Made by a program: the position numbers and the translations under genes. DNA of 64,000 nucleotides from Cavenderia fasciculata. Its lineage: Eukaryota > Evosea > Eumycetozoa > Acytosteliales > Cavenderiaceae. Shown piece after piece: positions 1 to 13,751 of this stretch. The notes beneath the pieces were generated by a model. That model was given only the letters and a program-made list of their open reading frames with translations. It was not told the DNA's origin and searched no databases. Where the stretch lies: NCBI RefSeq assembly GCF_000203815.1, contig NW_004457729.1, forward strand, positions 930,674-994,673. Reading direction: 5' to 3'. Position 1 is the stretch's first letter; every line of letters begins with the position of its first letter.

Positions 1-799
1 TTGTGAGGATATTGGCTGTACAAGGGGTGGTGGTGCATGAAGATTAAGTGGTGATGCCGCTGTTGTCAAAGTACTTGTTGGCGTCGTGGTGGCCGCAGTA
101 CTCTTTGCCAATGAAGACGACGAAGATGATTTCTTTGCAGTCGATTTCTTTGTTGTTGTTGGTTTTTCTTTCGGTTCTTTTTTGGTAGTTGTTGATTTTT
201 TCTTGGATGTTTTGGTTGTTGTGGTTGTTGCAGTAGAGTCTGTGGAAGTTGTGAGCGTGGTGGTGTCTATAGAGTCAGATGATTCGGTGGTTGATGGTTC
301 TGGTTCTGATAATTTCTTGGCGGTTGATTTTTTCTTGCTCGACGATGATTTCTTTTTACTAGTGGTGGTAGTAGTAGAGGTCGAGGTGGTTGAAGAGGAG
401 AGTGATAGTGATGGTGAGGTGGGGTTGGAGGTGGATGCCACAGATGGTGTGGATGGTGCAGTGTTGATGGTGGTGGTTGGAGGATGTTGTTCGGCAATGG
501 CCGAGGTCATGGAGGTGGCAAGGGCTGGCACCGATTGAGGGGCAATTGGTTGGGCTGGGATGGATTGGCGAGCTGCAATATTGGGATGGAGCAGTGGCGT
601 TGTTGAAGCTGTGCCTGTTGTCGACGATGTTGCCGGTACGATTTGTGGCGATGAATGAATGGAATGTTGTTGTTGAGGTGATAGTAATGGTGTTGGTGGA
701 TTGGCAGTGCCCATAATAGTCATATTATTACTAATGACCATGGGCGATGTAATGTGTTGTTGTTGAATATTCATATTATTCATATGTTGTTGTTGTTGC

Positions 800-832
<33 letters not shown>

Positions 833-2163
833 GCCTGTTGTTGTTGGTGTTGATGCAATGTTGATAGAGTCTGATTATACAACGCAGGTGTTGGAATACT
901 TGAAGAAGGTTTGAATGAAACGCCACCAACTATGTTATTGGTTGGAGCAGCACCACCTCCCAATGACGATGAGGATGCAGATGCTGTATTTGATATATGT
1001 GCGGGATTGCCTAAACCAGAGGCCCCACCACCATTATGATAATGAAGATTGAGTTTCATCGATGATGCAGGGTCTAGTAATTCGTTGTTATGTTTGTTGT
1101 TGCTGCTGCTTTGGATCTGTCCAATACTATTCGCCGAGTAGTGTAGATTAATCGAGTTTGACGACATGAGGATGTCCTCTTCTTCATCACTGCTTTGCGA
1201 ATACTCATCCTCGTTTGTAAAAACAGGTTGGTGATGATTGGATGCCGACGATGCGTTTTTGAATGGGTCAAGACTAATAATGATTCTTCTGAGCTTGTTG
1301 CAACGTAGATAGTTTCTCGTCGCAATCGGGATCAAAGTAGAGGCAGAGGATGATGATGAAGAAGAAGAGGAAGAAGAGGAGGGAGGATTGTTATTGTTGG
1401 ATGTGGATGCGTGCTCTGCACCTCCACCTGCTTCTGAACCGTTTCCATTTACATGGATACCATTACTGCTATCTACCAGTGTCGTCTTATCGACTTGTGA
1501 ACCATTGGCTACTTGTTGATCGTCCAATTGTTCCTCTTCGTCATCGTCTGTAGATTTGTGTGTTTTATTATTACCTAGATTAGGAATAAACGAATATTAA
1601 TATCAATGGATTACAAATATTTATCTAGTGTATCGATTCACATCATACCATCATTGGTTCTCTTTCGTGAAGATAGAGAGAATTTCTTTGAAAGATTAGC
1701 GGCGGCCGTGGCGGCAGCAGCAGCAGCGGCAGCCGATGTAGTAGCCAAAGTGGTGTTGGCGGGAGGAGCAGCTGATCCTGCAGTTGGTACGACACTGTCT
1801 TGTGTGGTAGTAGGAACAGGATCAACCTTTTTCTTTGGTCTTCCCCTTCCTTGGTGATGGTGAGATTGTTGTTGGTTTGTTGTCGTAGTATTAGCAGCTG
1901 ACGCATTTGCTGCATTTACAACGGCAGTACCATTATTATTATTATTAGTATTATTATTTCCATTTCCACCAGTACCATTTAATTTTAATTCATTTGCCTT
2001 TTTCTTTGCTGTAAAACATTGATTAATCAAGAGAGTAAGTAAAGAAGAATCAAAATATTAATTTGATATAATATAATACTTTACCATCTTGTGGTGATAT
2101 AATGGAAGATCTCTTTTGTTTAGTTGGATCTTCAATATCCAATAAACAATTTTCTATTTAAAC

Positions 2164-2199
<36 letters not shown>

Positions 2200-2739
2200 A
2201 TTCAATGTTATTGATTATTCATATGTATCAATATTCAATTATATAATCTTACCATAATGTTTAGCAAATCTTGATTGTTTTACTGTTCTTGAGCATTTAT
2301 TACAAACAACCAATACTAGATGTTCCTTTGATGGTAACATACCAAATATATCCATATCTAAATTCATTTGATTGACTGATTAGTATCATCGGTATTCATT
2401 ATTATTGTTGTTATCTTTCTTTGTCAGACGATGATGTGATGAATTCTTACAATTTTCGTTAATATAAGGGAATACACTTCCAGCTTCATCTTCAATGTCA
2501 ACATCTGTTGCAATAGTATCGCTGCTATTGACATTGATGGTGGTTGGTGGTGTTGGAGTAGTTGGTTTCGATCGACTCAACAATGCATTATTGAGTAGTT
2601 CTCCAATTGACTTCCATGTATTTGCGGTATCATTGCTTGTTGTAGTTGTTGTTGTTTCATCTTGTTGGTCTATTGCCATACTACTACTACTACTAGTATC
2701 TAGATTGGCATTGTTGTTGGGTAGTAGTGTTGTCGACAT
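1..2739 (-). CDS. SGF11/ataxin-7-type zinc-finger protein with AT-hook and polyQ (3' end outside window)
   Basis: Probable chromatin/transcription factor of the SAGA deubiquitinase-module type. Exons read on the minus strand as 2739-2451, 2357-2253, 2153-2085, 2008-1649 and 1574-1 (open at the window edge); all joins keep frame and give about 799 residues so far. Seen: an N-terminal Ser/Thr/Asn-rich segment; at about residues 112-134 a CNKC...RFAKHYENC finger, matching the C-x2-C...RFA-x-H-x3-C pattern of SGF11/ATXN7-family zinc fingers; then an AT-hook core GRGRPKKK and an Ala run in exon 4; a polyQ tract near 785-832; and a very long Ser/Thr/Lys-rich tail with repeated KKKS blocks. The zinc finger is known in SAGA subunits that contact nucleosomes and Ubp8/USP22. 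Inference: a fused or expanded dictyostelid SAGA-type subunit. It could instead be an unrelated nuclear protein sharing only the finger. Confidence 0.72.
785..832. repeat. CAA/CAG trinucleotide run encoding polyQ
   Basis: A near-pure TTG run on the + strand, with one CTG interruption, encodes polyglutamine in the minus-strand zinc-finger gene. Such in-frame triplet runs are typical of dictyostelid genes. Confidence 0.85.
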
Positions 2740-3699
2740 TTCTTATATATCGACACACAATTATTAATGACTCTCTCTCTCTATAAGTCTATGTCTGATA
2801 ATTTATATATATCTTGATTAGTTGTCGTACCGATACTCCTTGATTGGCAGACTTACTATATATCTCTCTCTATATCTCCTATATATATTGATTGTACAAT
2901 GAAATGAATACTATAAGGTCAGGCTGCAAAGTATAGTATTAATCCCGATAATACAACAACAACGACAACTCTAACTATAATAATATATATATATCTTGGC
3001 AATAATATTATTCAGAAAGGTGGTAGAGTGTCTATCTATCTATTGTATTGGTCGAGTCTTGCTTTGTTGGTGTTGGATTGGATGGATGGTTGTATGTCTC
3101 TTTCCTTCTGTTCTCTAGCCTCTCCTAATGTATATATCACCTGACTTGACTGATGATTAAAACTCTCAGACAACAATATATATAAACACGTTGAGAAACA
3201 CAAAGTTTTTTATCAATACTTTATTAATATATATATATATTTACTAAACTAATCAATGATTGATTGGCGAGGGATGCTTGATCATCAATGTATATAATCT
3301 ATGTTAATTATAGAGATACACATCATTCTTTACACTAACCATCAAAATCCTTATAGTCCCAACAAACATACAAATTGTTTATTATTAATGTCTTTCCAAC
3401 AACAACAACAACAACATGGTAATGATCGTCCAATCAATAAGGATGATCATAGTGTATACCATACCAACCAAAGAATATTAAATGTATAATTCAATTGGTA
3501 TATCTATAAATCTCTGCAAGAAGAGAAGATGTTGATTAAATCGATTTTCGAGGAGGACAAAAAGGGTCGCTCTCAAACTATGATCGTTTAATTTATATTT
3601 ATATATTTCATTTGAACAAATAGTACTTTGCCAAAGCTTATGAACTTCATTGAGTCATAAAGCAGAGAGAGAGAGAGAGTAGATAAATAGATATATAGA
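2740..3699. other. Divergent intergenic region between the zinc-finger gene and aladin
   Basis: About 960 bp between two divergently transcribed genes, presumably holding both promoters. It shows TATA-like AT runs, short CT/GA microsatellites (for example 3665-3678) and no splice-consistent coding exon. A 62-codon open frame at 3301-3489 has a low-complexity Gln run and no recognisable domain, so I did not call it. Confidence 0.5.
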
Positions 3700-5457
3700 A
3701 TGTTAGCACAGTCACATTGTTTCGAACAATATATCAAGTCAGTACCAGATCATGGCTCGATTGTCTATGGTGAATATCTATCAAAGCTGACTGCATATCC
3801 ACGTGGTATCAATCTAGATAACAATAATCCTCTTACAAATATTCAACAATTACCATATGATCTTCAGTTAGAGGTATGTCAAACTTTGTTAATAGTCTAC
3901 TTTGATGATTGGTTCACTAACAACCCAATCAACATTTCCTTCTATAGAGACATTATTTTACAGATTTAACAATACCAATGGTTGAACACAAAGATTCAAC
4001 ATCAGTCATGATGACACCTACTAGATCTCAACCACCATACATTGAACCAATCAGAAATATACAGTATGTTCAAATCATATGATGTATCAATCTTTCACAG
4101 ACCTAATAATAATTATAAACTTTTTAATCTATAGATCAGTACTTTCAACAGTTACGAATCAATTGAATCAATGGTTAACCAAAAAAGATGAAGTTGTATA
4201 TGATAGTATAGGATTCAATGATTGTGATGTTAAATCGATTTGTTGGCATCCAAAACAACGACTACTTGCCATTTGCAATAGAAACGACGTGGTTTTGATC
4301 TATTCTTTCCCATCCAATGGTGTCGTATCACATGAATATAAACCTTTAGCACTTTGGATGGAATTTCAATCCAGTGTCATTGACATGCAATGGAAAACAC
4401 ATAATCCTCTCACTTTGGCTGTTTCTTGCAAGTATGTGTTGAATCCTAGGATAAATATTATTATTTATCGATCATTAATATTAATATTGATTTAATTTAT
4501 TAATTTTGTAGAAATGGAATTATTTTATGGGAAATTGATTTAAATGATTTTAATAGTTTGGTTGCAAAGAATAATATAAACAAAATGACTCAACCGTCAA
4601 TGACCAATGCAACTATATTAAACTATCCTTGTTTTATACCAACAACAATGAGTTGGCGATCAGATGGATTATTGTTGGCATCGGGGTCGAGATCGTTGAA
4701 TTCGATAGTGGTGTGGGACGTTGCATCAAGAGTACCGAGCCTTGTGCCACGTTATGGAGGCAATGCAGTCGTATCATTCTCGCCAATGGACGATCTACTC
4801 CTCTCGGCCTCAAACGAAAATACAAGAATATTCGAGACTTCCAAATGGGACTACAACAACAAACAATGGGCATTCAACAGTAACTACATTTCATCTGGGT
4901 GGACTCCTCTTGGCGACTACTTGGCTTTGGCATCTGGTGACCAAATCAATTTTATTCAATACAAGAACAAAGCTTTAGATACTTGTAAGTATCGATTAAT
5001 ATAATATAAATACCTTCAAAGGAAGGAGAAGAGAATCATATTAATTAATTAATCGATTAATTAATTTAATTTAATTTAAAAAAAAGTCGGAGGCAATTTA
5101 GTTCATGTAGAGAAAACAACAACTTTTAAAATTACACAAAATGGAAATGATTATCATGTTGGAGGACATATAAGACAGATTGCAATCAGTCCCGATGGCA
5201 CTAGAATGGCAGTAATCTTTCTCAAAAATAGAAGTGAGACTGATAACGATAGATTGATTGCCATCTACCGTATAAAGACTCATCCAACTCTTATCATCAC
5301 ACCAAGAGGTTTCATCCGTAAACTAGATCAATCACTTCAAAGCATTCAATTCGTACCAAACTATTCTAAAGGGTCTTTACTATCGGCCACATATGTCGAT
5401 GGTGTGGTTTCTTTCTTTCCTCTGCTCTATACCACTTCAAATCAATCTAGAGAATAA
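3700..5457 (+). CDS. AAAS: Aladin-like WD-repeat nucleoporin
   Basis: Homologue of aladin, a WD-repeat component on the cytoplasmic side of the nuclear pore complex. Exons: 3700-3873, 3948-4063, 4135-4431, 4512-4984 and 5087-5457; the joins keep frame and give 476 residues, close to the human protein (546). Seen: WD-like repeats at about residues 150-440, including CWHPKQRLLAICN, a WRSDGLLLASGS...VVWDV blade, and a C-terminal blade with NYSKGSLLSATYVDG that lines up with the human aladin segment FNKGALLSVGWSTG. The first methionine (3700) follows an AT-rich leader with GA repeats. The last intron has an unusually A-rich, pyrimidine-poor acceptor (before 5087), but frame and homology both require it. 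It lies in the opposite orientation to the receptor array, with only about 90 bp between the two 3' ends. Confidence 0.85.
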
Positions 5458-5545
5458 AAAATAATTGATGTCAAAAATTAAAGACAATCAATCAATCTCG
5501 GTTGGGTGTTAATTTATTTAAAGTTTCATTTATTTATTTATTTAT

Positions 5546-8500
5546 TTATTTATTGTTCATTTGAGCTAATCTATTGCTCATCATTTTGTTATGTTTGGCA
5601 AAAATTGCTTTCTTTTGATATAATATTACAGTGCCAACAGAGATGGCAATGGCAGCGAATCCACCAACTACAACACCAACAATAATCTTCCATGTTTTAC
5701 TGTTGGTTGAATCACAATCACTTTGAGAGTTGTCGATTAAAAGTGGTGTGAAATCTGGGTCGAGTAAACATGATTGACATTGAGGTAATGATACTCCAAT
5801 CAATGTTGACATGATTGTTGTTGGTGATGGTGATGATTGACTGGTTGTTTGGTTGATCAGTGTTGTTTTGGAGAATGTTGGTCTTCCATCTGATAATACA
5901 TAATCAATGAATCGACCGTTGTATTGGATATTATCTTTGATTACTCTGAGATATTGGATGGTTGATGATAGTTGATCGTATGAAAATGTTGATATCGGTT
6001 GTTGTTTGCACTCATATTCAATCGTTTGGTTCATATTGACATCGGTTCTAAATACAACTCGAAGTGTTGATATTAGATTGCTGTATTGCCAGTTGGTGAT
6101 ATTCAATGCCAGTTTGATTGAGTTTGGATTGATGTGAAGTAGTTGATCTCCAAATTGGATATCTCTTGGTTGTGTTGAGAATGATATCATTGCCTTGACT
6201 ATGGTGCCAGTGTAAATTCGGTTAGTAATATTGACAAGTTGATAATTAACCAAAGTTGTTGAATTATCATTGTTGATGCTTGCATTCCAACTGTTTGTCA
6301 TCAATTCACCAACTACCTTTCCATCTGGATCAATTTCTTGAATAGCAACCAATTCAAAATCACATTTAGTTCCATCAATTTCAAATGATGATGTTGGTGC
6401 TGTTGTATTTGCAGACGGTGTTGTATTGGTATCTAAAATACATTAAATAGATTATTAGCATATTTATCCTTAATTAAAATAATTAATTCTTTTCTCTACA
6501 CATACATTTAGTCAAACAATTATCAATTGGATTATAACCACTATCACATTGACAACGGCCATTAACATCACAAGATCCATGTCCAAAACAATTTGATGTT
6601 GATTCTTGACATTGTGTTTGTGGTGTTGTTCCTCCTCCACCTGTTGTTGATCCAGTGGTTGTTGTAGTTGAACCACCAGAAGTAGTTGTTGAACCATTAT
6701 TATTTGGTGGAGCTGTGAAATATAAAAAGTCATTTGATATATATGGATATCCATCAACAAAGATACTAACATTAGCAGGACCATAACTAGCACTCTCTGA
6801 CAATGTACAATTAATTGCATCAACAGCTGATGATACTACACTACATAGTATTTTATCATTGATTGTAATGTTTGCCAGAGAATGGTTTTGTCTAAAATCA
6901 CCAAACAAATAAATTAATCTTTGATTTGTTGAATCAACTTGTCCTGATAATAATCGAGGGTAATCTATAATATTTGAAAATAAATATATTAATTTAATTA
7001 ATTAGGATATGGTTGTTAATTTTAATTATTCATCAAAATACATTTAAAAGGAACAATAAATGTTTCTAGATTATAAGCATTTGATACTCTAAAAGTATAG
7101 GTTGCAGTATTTAATTGATTAATGTCCAATTCACAACTAACTATTGAACTTCCAAGGGCTTGGTTGTATTGGGTCTGGAATATAGTACAATTTCTTGAAG
7201 ATGGAGACACCGTGAATTGGTGTTGGAGATTATTATTATAGAATAAAAACGTCCAAGTGAACCATACTTTTTGGTTTAATTGTTGAGTGGCATTGACCGA
7301 TGTTAAAATAATGCCAACTTCTTGAATTCTAAAGCTTATAGTATAAGCTTCATTTTCATTCAATTTAATTGATACAGCTTGTTCAAGTCCATTTGTTTGA
7401 TAATATAATCTATAATAATTGAAGGGATGGAAATTAAATAATTAATTAATTATAAATTGCCTGGAGATTTTTTTTTTTAATATTTACGTTAACATTTTCT
7501 GTGGAACTACAGGAACAAGAGTATAACCTCCTTGAGTTGGATGTAGTGCCTCATTACCCCACCCTAGTAGATTTCCTGTGAGGACTCCTCTAAAACCCTT
7601 TGTATAAACCAGAGTTTGATCGATTGTAGGTTGACATGTAAATCCAGGTAGTAAGGTTAGATCAGTTTTAATAATACTTTTATCATTGAAATAGCACCAA
7701 TAACAATCTATAAATGATTTAGATGAGAATGTTGATTAATATAATGGTTATATTATATAATATTGTAATTTTAAATCTATTTCTTACCAGGAAGACTAGA
7801 GATAAGAGTTCCGGTTATATCGAGCTTGTTGATACAAGAACTTGGTGGAACAGTACCAGCAATGGTAGGATTATTACTAATATCGAGTAATCTTGATGTG
7901 TTGTCTGGAGTCATCAATGCCCATGGGACAGTAGTGATTCCGGTCAATCTGTGATACTGCCATTTCTGAAAGTTGGCGGTTGGTGCTGGAAGGGTTGGAA
8001 GTGTTGTAGTTGTTGTAAATTGTCTTATCCTTTAGTATTAAAGAAAATAAATAAATATATTATTATTTAAATACTGTTGATTAAATAAAAAACACATACA
8101 TATGTTGTAATTTTGGGGGGAATACAGTGAATGGGTATTGATCACCCGGGTTAGCATAGTCTGATACAAGATACACTAAATTGACAAATTTATCCAATGT
8201 AGGCACTGAAGTGAATTTTCCTTCAAATCTCCTGTAAAAAATATTGTTGTTGTTGTTAGAATTGAATGAAGAGGGGGTATTGAAATATATTGTACTTACA
8301 ATTGTGTACTTATTTCAGGTGATGGTGAGATCAAGTTGTATAGACCAGTTGGACTGATTGCAAGTAAAGAACTAAAAATGAAATGGTTAAAAAGAGGAAA
8401 AATCTTGGATTTAATAATAATAATATAGGTGACCGTTGATTTTAATTACATACATGGATTGAAAACTAGCAGTGACAGTAATAGTTCCAGAATTAACTTT

Positions 8501-9441
8501 TGCATTGTTTCCAATTGTCAGACTAGCTAATTGTTTGAAAAGTGAATTCTTTAAATTGATTGATAGTGGAGCGTCGGTAGCAGAGACATTAATATAATAT
8601 GAAAAGGCACCCAAGCTGGTCATAAAGCTATTTGTACCATTCTCAAACAATGGATAGGTTTTTAAAGAATTGAAAACAAACGAGGCTGTGGCCAGAGGTC
8701 TTTTAACAGTCAACATATTGTCATTTAAAACGGTAACATTTCCAAATGACAGAGTAGCTCCTGTTAGTGATGGGAAAAACTCTAATAATCCACTTGGAAA
8801 TATTGATGTTCTATCATCAAATATCCTAAATAAATAAATAAATAAATGATTATGTTATGCCTTTGTCTATTTAATTGACTAAGCTTAAAAGGGAGTCATA
8901 CATTATAGAGACTACTTTTGGTAATCCTCCTGTCAACTTGGTGTATACACTTTGATTGGGGTCTCTTAAAAATACTCCGGGTGGTTGAATTTCAAAGGCA
9001 AGACACTCTGGTAGAGAAATAGTAGTAAATGTATTTGGTGCTAATCCATTGGTGATAAATGTTGTATATACAGGTCGTAAATACCTAAGAAATAAATAAA
9101 TAAATAAATAAATAATAATAATTAGTTTTCTATCTTTGCTAAAGTTTCCACTTGATCACCACAACATACACATGTGTAATATGAGCATTGCCAGCTGAAC
9201 ATTCAAATACTGCAGATCCACATATACTATTTGAATCTTCAGCGATGGTGCTACCATATTGACGAATGATCCATACTGCTGAATCAACTATAGAATTAGG
9301 TTAGGTGGAAATATGTTAGAAGTGATGATGATTCTTTGAGGTGAGAGATATTAACATACTTTCATTTTGAGGTAATACTTGACAACTCGTAAACTGTATA
9401 AAACATTGAAGTAGTAGAATAAAAAATACTATCTGTTTCAT
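5546..9441 (-). CDS. Array copy 1: LRR/IPT-TIG/EGF single-pass membrane protein
   Basis: Predicted cell-surface receptor or adhesion protein. Eleven exons on the minus strand: 9441-9360, 9287-9170, 9084-8902, 8825-8454, 8371-8300, 8231-8100, 8029-7788, 7707-7488, 7409-7042, 6964-6506 and 6432-5546. They sum to 1045 codons (1044 aa), which supports the model. Order: signal peptide (1-24); Cys-containing segment with WIIRQYGS; LRR-like region to about 320; a block with TPDNTSRLLDI; CYWCY block; IPT/TIG-like domain (about 597-700); Asn/Thr/Gly-rich stalk; EGF-like domain with CFGHGSCDVNGRCQCDSGY (about 720-750); conserved membrane-proximal domain; TM about 997-1021; tail of about 20 mostly basic residues. 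From memory this resembles Dictyostelium EGF-like/ComC-type proteins. The function is inferred, not shown. Confidence 0.85.
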
Positions 9442-9692
9442 TGTGGTAGTATTTGTTTTTCAAGAGGTGGTGATCATTCAACAAAGGGCGCCCACCCTAG
9501 TATGATATACTTCATCATCTTGTGGATAGTTTGTCGTTACAATATTGGGCGTCAATACTCTTGATACTTGTATGCTTTAAAGGAAAAGAAGGCGCATGAA
9601 ATAATCGCGATAAATATTAATATCTTTGATGTCATTCAAATAAATAGAATCTTTGATTTTGAAAAATATCTAATATTCTATTTATTTTTATG

Positions 9693-12600
9693 TTATTGCA
9701 TATTTTGTAGTTTTTGTTGCATTGCTTTCTTTTGTTTGTTCACTGTAACATTCTTTTTCAATAACATTACAGCACCAACAGTGATGGCAATGGCAGCGAA
9801 TCCACCAACGACAACTCCAACAATAATCTTCCATGTTTTACTGTTGGCTGAGTCACCACAGTCACTTACAGTATTGTCGATTAAAAGTGGTGTGAAATCT
9901 GGGTCAAGTAAACATGATTGACATTGAGGTAATGATACTCCAATCAATGTTGACATGGTTGTTGGTGTTGATGATGATTGACTGGTTGTTTGGTTGATCA
10001 ATGTTGTTTTGGAGAATGTTGGTCTTCCATCTGATAATACATAATCAATGAATCGACCGTTGTATTGGATATTATCTTTGATTACTCTGAGATATTGAAT
10101 GGTTGATGATAGTTGATCGTATGAGAATGTTGATATCGATTGTTGTTTGCAATCATATTCAATCGTTTGGTTCATATTGACATCGGTTCTAAATACAACT
10201 CGAAGTGTTGATATTAGATTATTGTATTGCCAATTGGTGATATTCAATGCTAGTTTGATTGAGTTTGGATTGATGTGAAGTAGTTGATCTCCAAATTGGA
10301 TATCTCTTGGTTGTGTTGAGAATGATATCATTGCTTGAACTATTGTATCAATGTACAGTGCATTACTAATATTGACAAGTTGATAGTCTACAAGGGTTAA
10401 ACCATCACTGTTGGTAATAGTTGCATTCCAACTGTTTGTCAGTAACTCTGCAATGACAATACCTTCATTATCCAATTCTTGAATAGCAACCAATTCAAAA
10501 TCAAATTTAGTTCCATCAATTTCAAATGATGATGTTGGTGCTGTTGTATTTGTAATAGGTGTCGAGTTGGTGACTATAAAATGAATTAAATATTAATATT
10601 AATATTAATTGATTTTTAATAATTAATTAATAATTTTCTACATACATTTAGTCAAACAATTATCAAGTGGATTATAACCATTATCACATTGACAACGGCC
10701 ATTAACATCACAAGATCCATGTCCAAAACAATTTGATGTTGATTCTTGACATTGTGTTTGTGGTGTTGTTCCTCCTCCTGTTGTTGAACTGGTAGTTGTT
10801 GTGGTTGATCCACCAGTAGTTGTTGTTGAACCATTATTATTTGGTGGAGCTGTGAAATATAAAAAGTCTTTGGAAATAAATGAATATCCATCAACTACAA
10901 TATAGACACTTGCAGGACCATAACTTGCACTCTCTGATAAAGTACAATTAATTGAATCTGGTGTCGATGATACAACACTACATGCTATTTTATCGTTAAT
11001 TGTAATATTTGCCAAAGAATGATTTTGTCTAAAATCACCAAACAAATAAACCAAACTTTGATTTGTTGAGTCAACTTGTCCTGATACTAATCTTGGATAA
11101 TCTATTGTTTGTCGAAAGGTATTGAATTATTAATATAATATACCTTTAATATTAATTTCAAACTCTTTGTTTTAATTAATATTAATCTAATACTTACACT
11201 TAAAAGGAACATTGTATGTTTGTTGGTTATAAGCATTTGCGACCAAAAAATTGAATGACATGATGTTTAATTGGCTGACATCTAAATCACATCGTACAGT
11301 TGCATTTCCATATTTATTGTTGTAAATCGTTGCCAAATTTTTGCAGCTACGTCCAAGTGATAAAGGAAGCAGTGTGAAATTGTGTAGTAGAGTGGGATTA
11401 AAGAATAAAAATGACCAATTGAATGAAATGATTTGATTGGGGTTTTGGGTTACATTGACAGATGTGAATATAATGCCAACTTCTTGAATTGTAAACCCAA
11501 CAGTGTGTGCCTCTTTATCATTTAATTTAATCGAAACAGTTTCCTCACTACCATTATTAGTTTTATAATATAATCTATAAAAAAAAAAGAAAAAAAAGAA
11601 AAATTAATATAAATATATCAAAATTAACATTAAATTAATAGTTACTCTAATATTTTGTTTGGAACAATTGGAGTAAGAGTATAATTGCCTTGAGTTGGAT
11701 GTAGTCCATTGTTACCCCACCCTAAAAGCGATCCGGTCAAATTGGCACGATAACCAATTGTATGAATCGTTGAAAGGTCCAAAGTTGGTTGACATGTAAA
11801 TCCAATGGGCAATGGCATACTAGTTTTAAAAATGGTTTGATCATTATAATTGCACCAATAACAATCTATACAATTAATTAAATAATAAATAAAGATAAAA
11901 ATAAATATAATGTCTGCAAAATAAAAATGATGTTCGATATATATTTATCTTTCTTACCAGGTACTTTGGTGATACTAGTAGTTGTGATAAAGAGTTTGTT
12001 GATACAGAAATACTCTGGAACGGTTCCCACAATACCTGGATTACCGCTATCTAAATCGAGTAATCTTGATGTGTTGTCTGGTATCAATGATGCCCATGGC
12101 ACAGTTGCAATGCCACTCAAGTGATGATAAACCCATGTATTAAAGGTAGTTGTTGGTTTTGGAGTAGATGGAAACGTTGTAATATTTGAATATTGTCTTA
12201 CACTAGTGAAAGTAGTAGAAAATATGTAATTATTAATTATTATTATTTCCCAATCTGATTTATATCTATCAATCTATCTATCTATCTATATTTCAACATA
12301 CTATTGTGTTAGACTTGGGGGAAAACTTGTGAAAGGGTAACCATTTCCAATATCAGAATACTCGAAAATAAGTTTATATAAATTGTTAAATTGGTGTAAT
12401 GGAGGTGTACTCGTTAACCTTCCTCTAACTTTACTAAATTAATTTAAAGTTTAAATAAATAAATAAATATCAATTTGTTCTTCATTTTTCTGTTTTTTTT
12501 TTTTTTTTTTTTTTTTGAATTGTTGTTAATACTTACAGCTGTTTGACAGCATCTGGATTCAAAGAAACCAAGTCGATAGAGGTTTTAGGATCATTTTCAG

Positions 12601-13751
12601 TTAATAGTTTTCTACTCATACACAAAAAGAAATAATAATAGGTGGAATGGTTAGATAAAGATTTCATTTTAGCAATATATATAATTTTGTTAAATACAAA
12701 CATGTCTTCACAACTTGCAATGACAGATACAGTGCCTGGATTAGGACTAATGTTTTTCAATTCCAATACACCTAGGTTTTTGAAAATAGAGCTGCTAATG
12801 TTGAATGTAACCGGGTTATCAGAGACACTGGTGTTAAAGTACATGGTAAATGTACCGACTGAAGTCATCAAACTATTGCCGGCAGTTTGAAACGCTGGAA
12901 AGGATTTCAAAGAGTAGAGTTCTAGTGATATCTGTGATATCGGTGTCGATGGTGCAAGGGTCAGCTGGTTGTCTTGCAAAGTGGTGATACCAAGCTCCAT
13001 GGAAAGAAGCCCAAGTCTTGGGAGCTGTGTAAAGAATCCAGCTGGCAATATAGTGATTAATTTATCAAAAATCCTATAATATATTATAATCACAACTTTG
13101 TCGTTAGTCATCATCAATCATCATGGATGGAAACTGTTACTCTTATGTACATACCAAAAAATGTTTACTATTGGAAGACCTGTTCCTATCTTTAAAAGTA
13201 TATTTTGACTTGGGTCGCCTCTATAATTATTTGATTGGGGAGGTTGAATAACAAATTGAGTACATAGCTGTAGGTCAATGTTGGTTGTTGGAGAAGGTGG
13301 CTGACCACCAGAAGCTATAAACCCAGATGTCCCGGGTCTAAGATTGCTATAAATTTATAAAGTAAAGTAAAGAAATAAAGAAAGGTGTGAATGATTATTA
13401 TGATATATCACATTTGATCAATATATTTATCATCATGTTAAACATACACTGCTGTGATACGGTTATTTGTACAAACAAATGCACCTGATGCACATATACT
13501 CACTGAATCTTCAACTATGTTGCTACCATATTGACGAATGATCCATCTAATAGAACTAACTTTAATATATAAATGAAATGAATCAATGATGTTTTGTTAG
13601 ATCCTTTCGATCGACGAGAGAGAGAACAGAGAGTTGAAATATACATACGATCAGCTGGAAGTAATGTTTGTGCACCCGAAAACTGAATAAAACTACTGCA
13701 ATGGATGAGTAAAACAAATACCACTACTATCTGTTTGATAACACACATCAT
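9693..13751 (-). CDS. Array copy 2: LRR/IPT-TIG/EGF single-pass membrane protein
   Basis: Paralogue of copy 1 with the same exon plan and reading direction. The start codon opens a hydrophobic signal peptide (MMCVIKQIVVVFVLLI...). LRR-like exons lie at about 12533-13080, the CYWCY-type block at 11650-11870, the IPT-preceding exon at 11200-11580, and IPT/TIG plus Thr-rich stalk plus EGF-like domain at 10640-11100. The last exon (to 9693) carries the membrane-proximal domain, TM and basic tail ending KLQNMQ. I saw no break in the exons I translated. Introns include a 24-base poly-T tract at 12493-12516. The N-terminal half differs strongly from copy 1 while the last exon is nearly the same. Likely role: surface recognition or adhesion (inference). 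Confidence 0.82.
12493..12516. repeat. Poly-T tract in an intron of array copy 2
   Basis: An uninterrupted run of about 24 T lies just 5' (on +) of an exon of the minus-strand gene, so on the sense strand it is an A-run inside the intron. Its length may vary between strains or be an assembly weak point. Confidence 0.8.

Noticed and set aside
86-538. 150-codon + strand ORF rich in Val/Asp
   Set aside because: Antisense of the Ser/Thr/Lys-rich tail of the zinc-finger gene; low-complexity mirror, no domain.
1606-1857. + strand ORF with poly-Ala
   Set aside because: Antisense shadow of exon 4 of the zinc-finger gene (Ala run there too).
3301-3489. 62-codon + strand ORF with polyQ
   Set aside because: Lies in a divergent promoter region, low complexity, no splice context and no domain.
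9568-9921. 117-codon + strand ORF
   Set aside because: Mostly the complement of the TM/tail exon of array copy 2; the hydrophobic stretch is a by-product.
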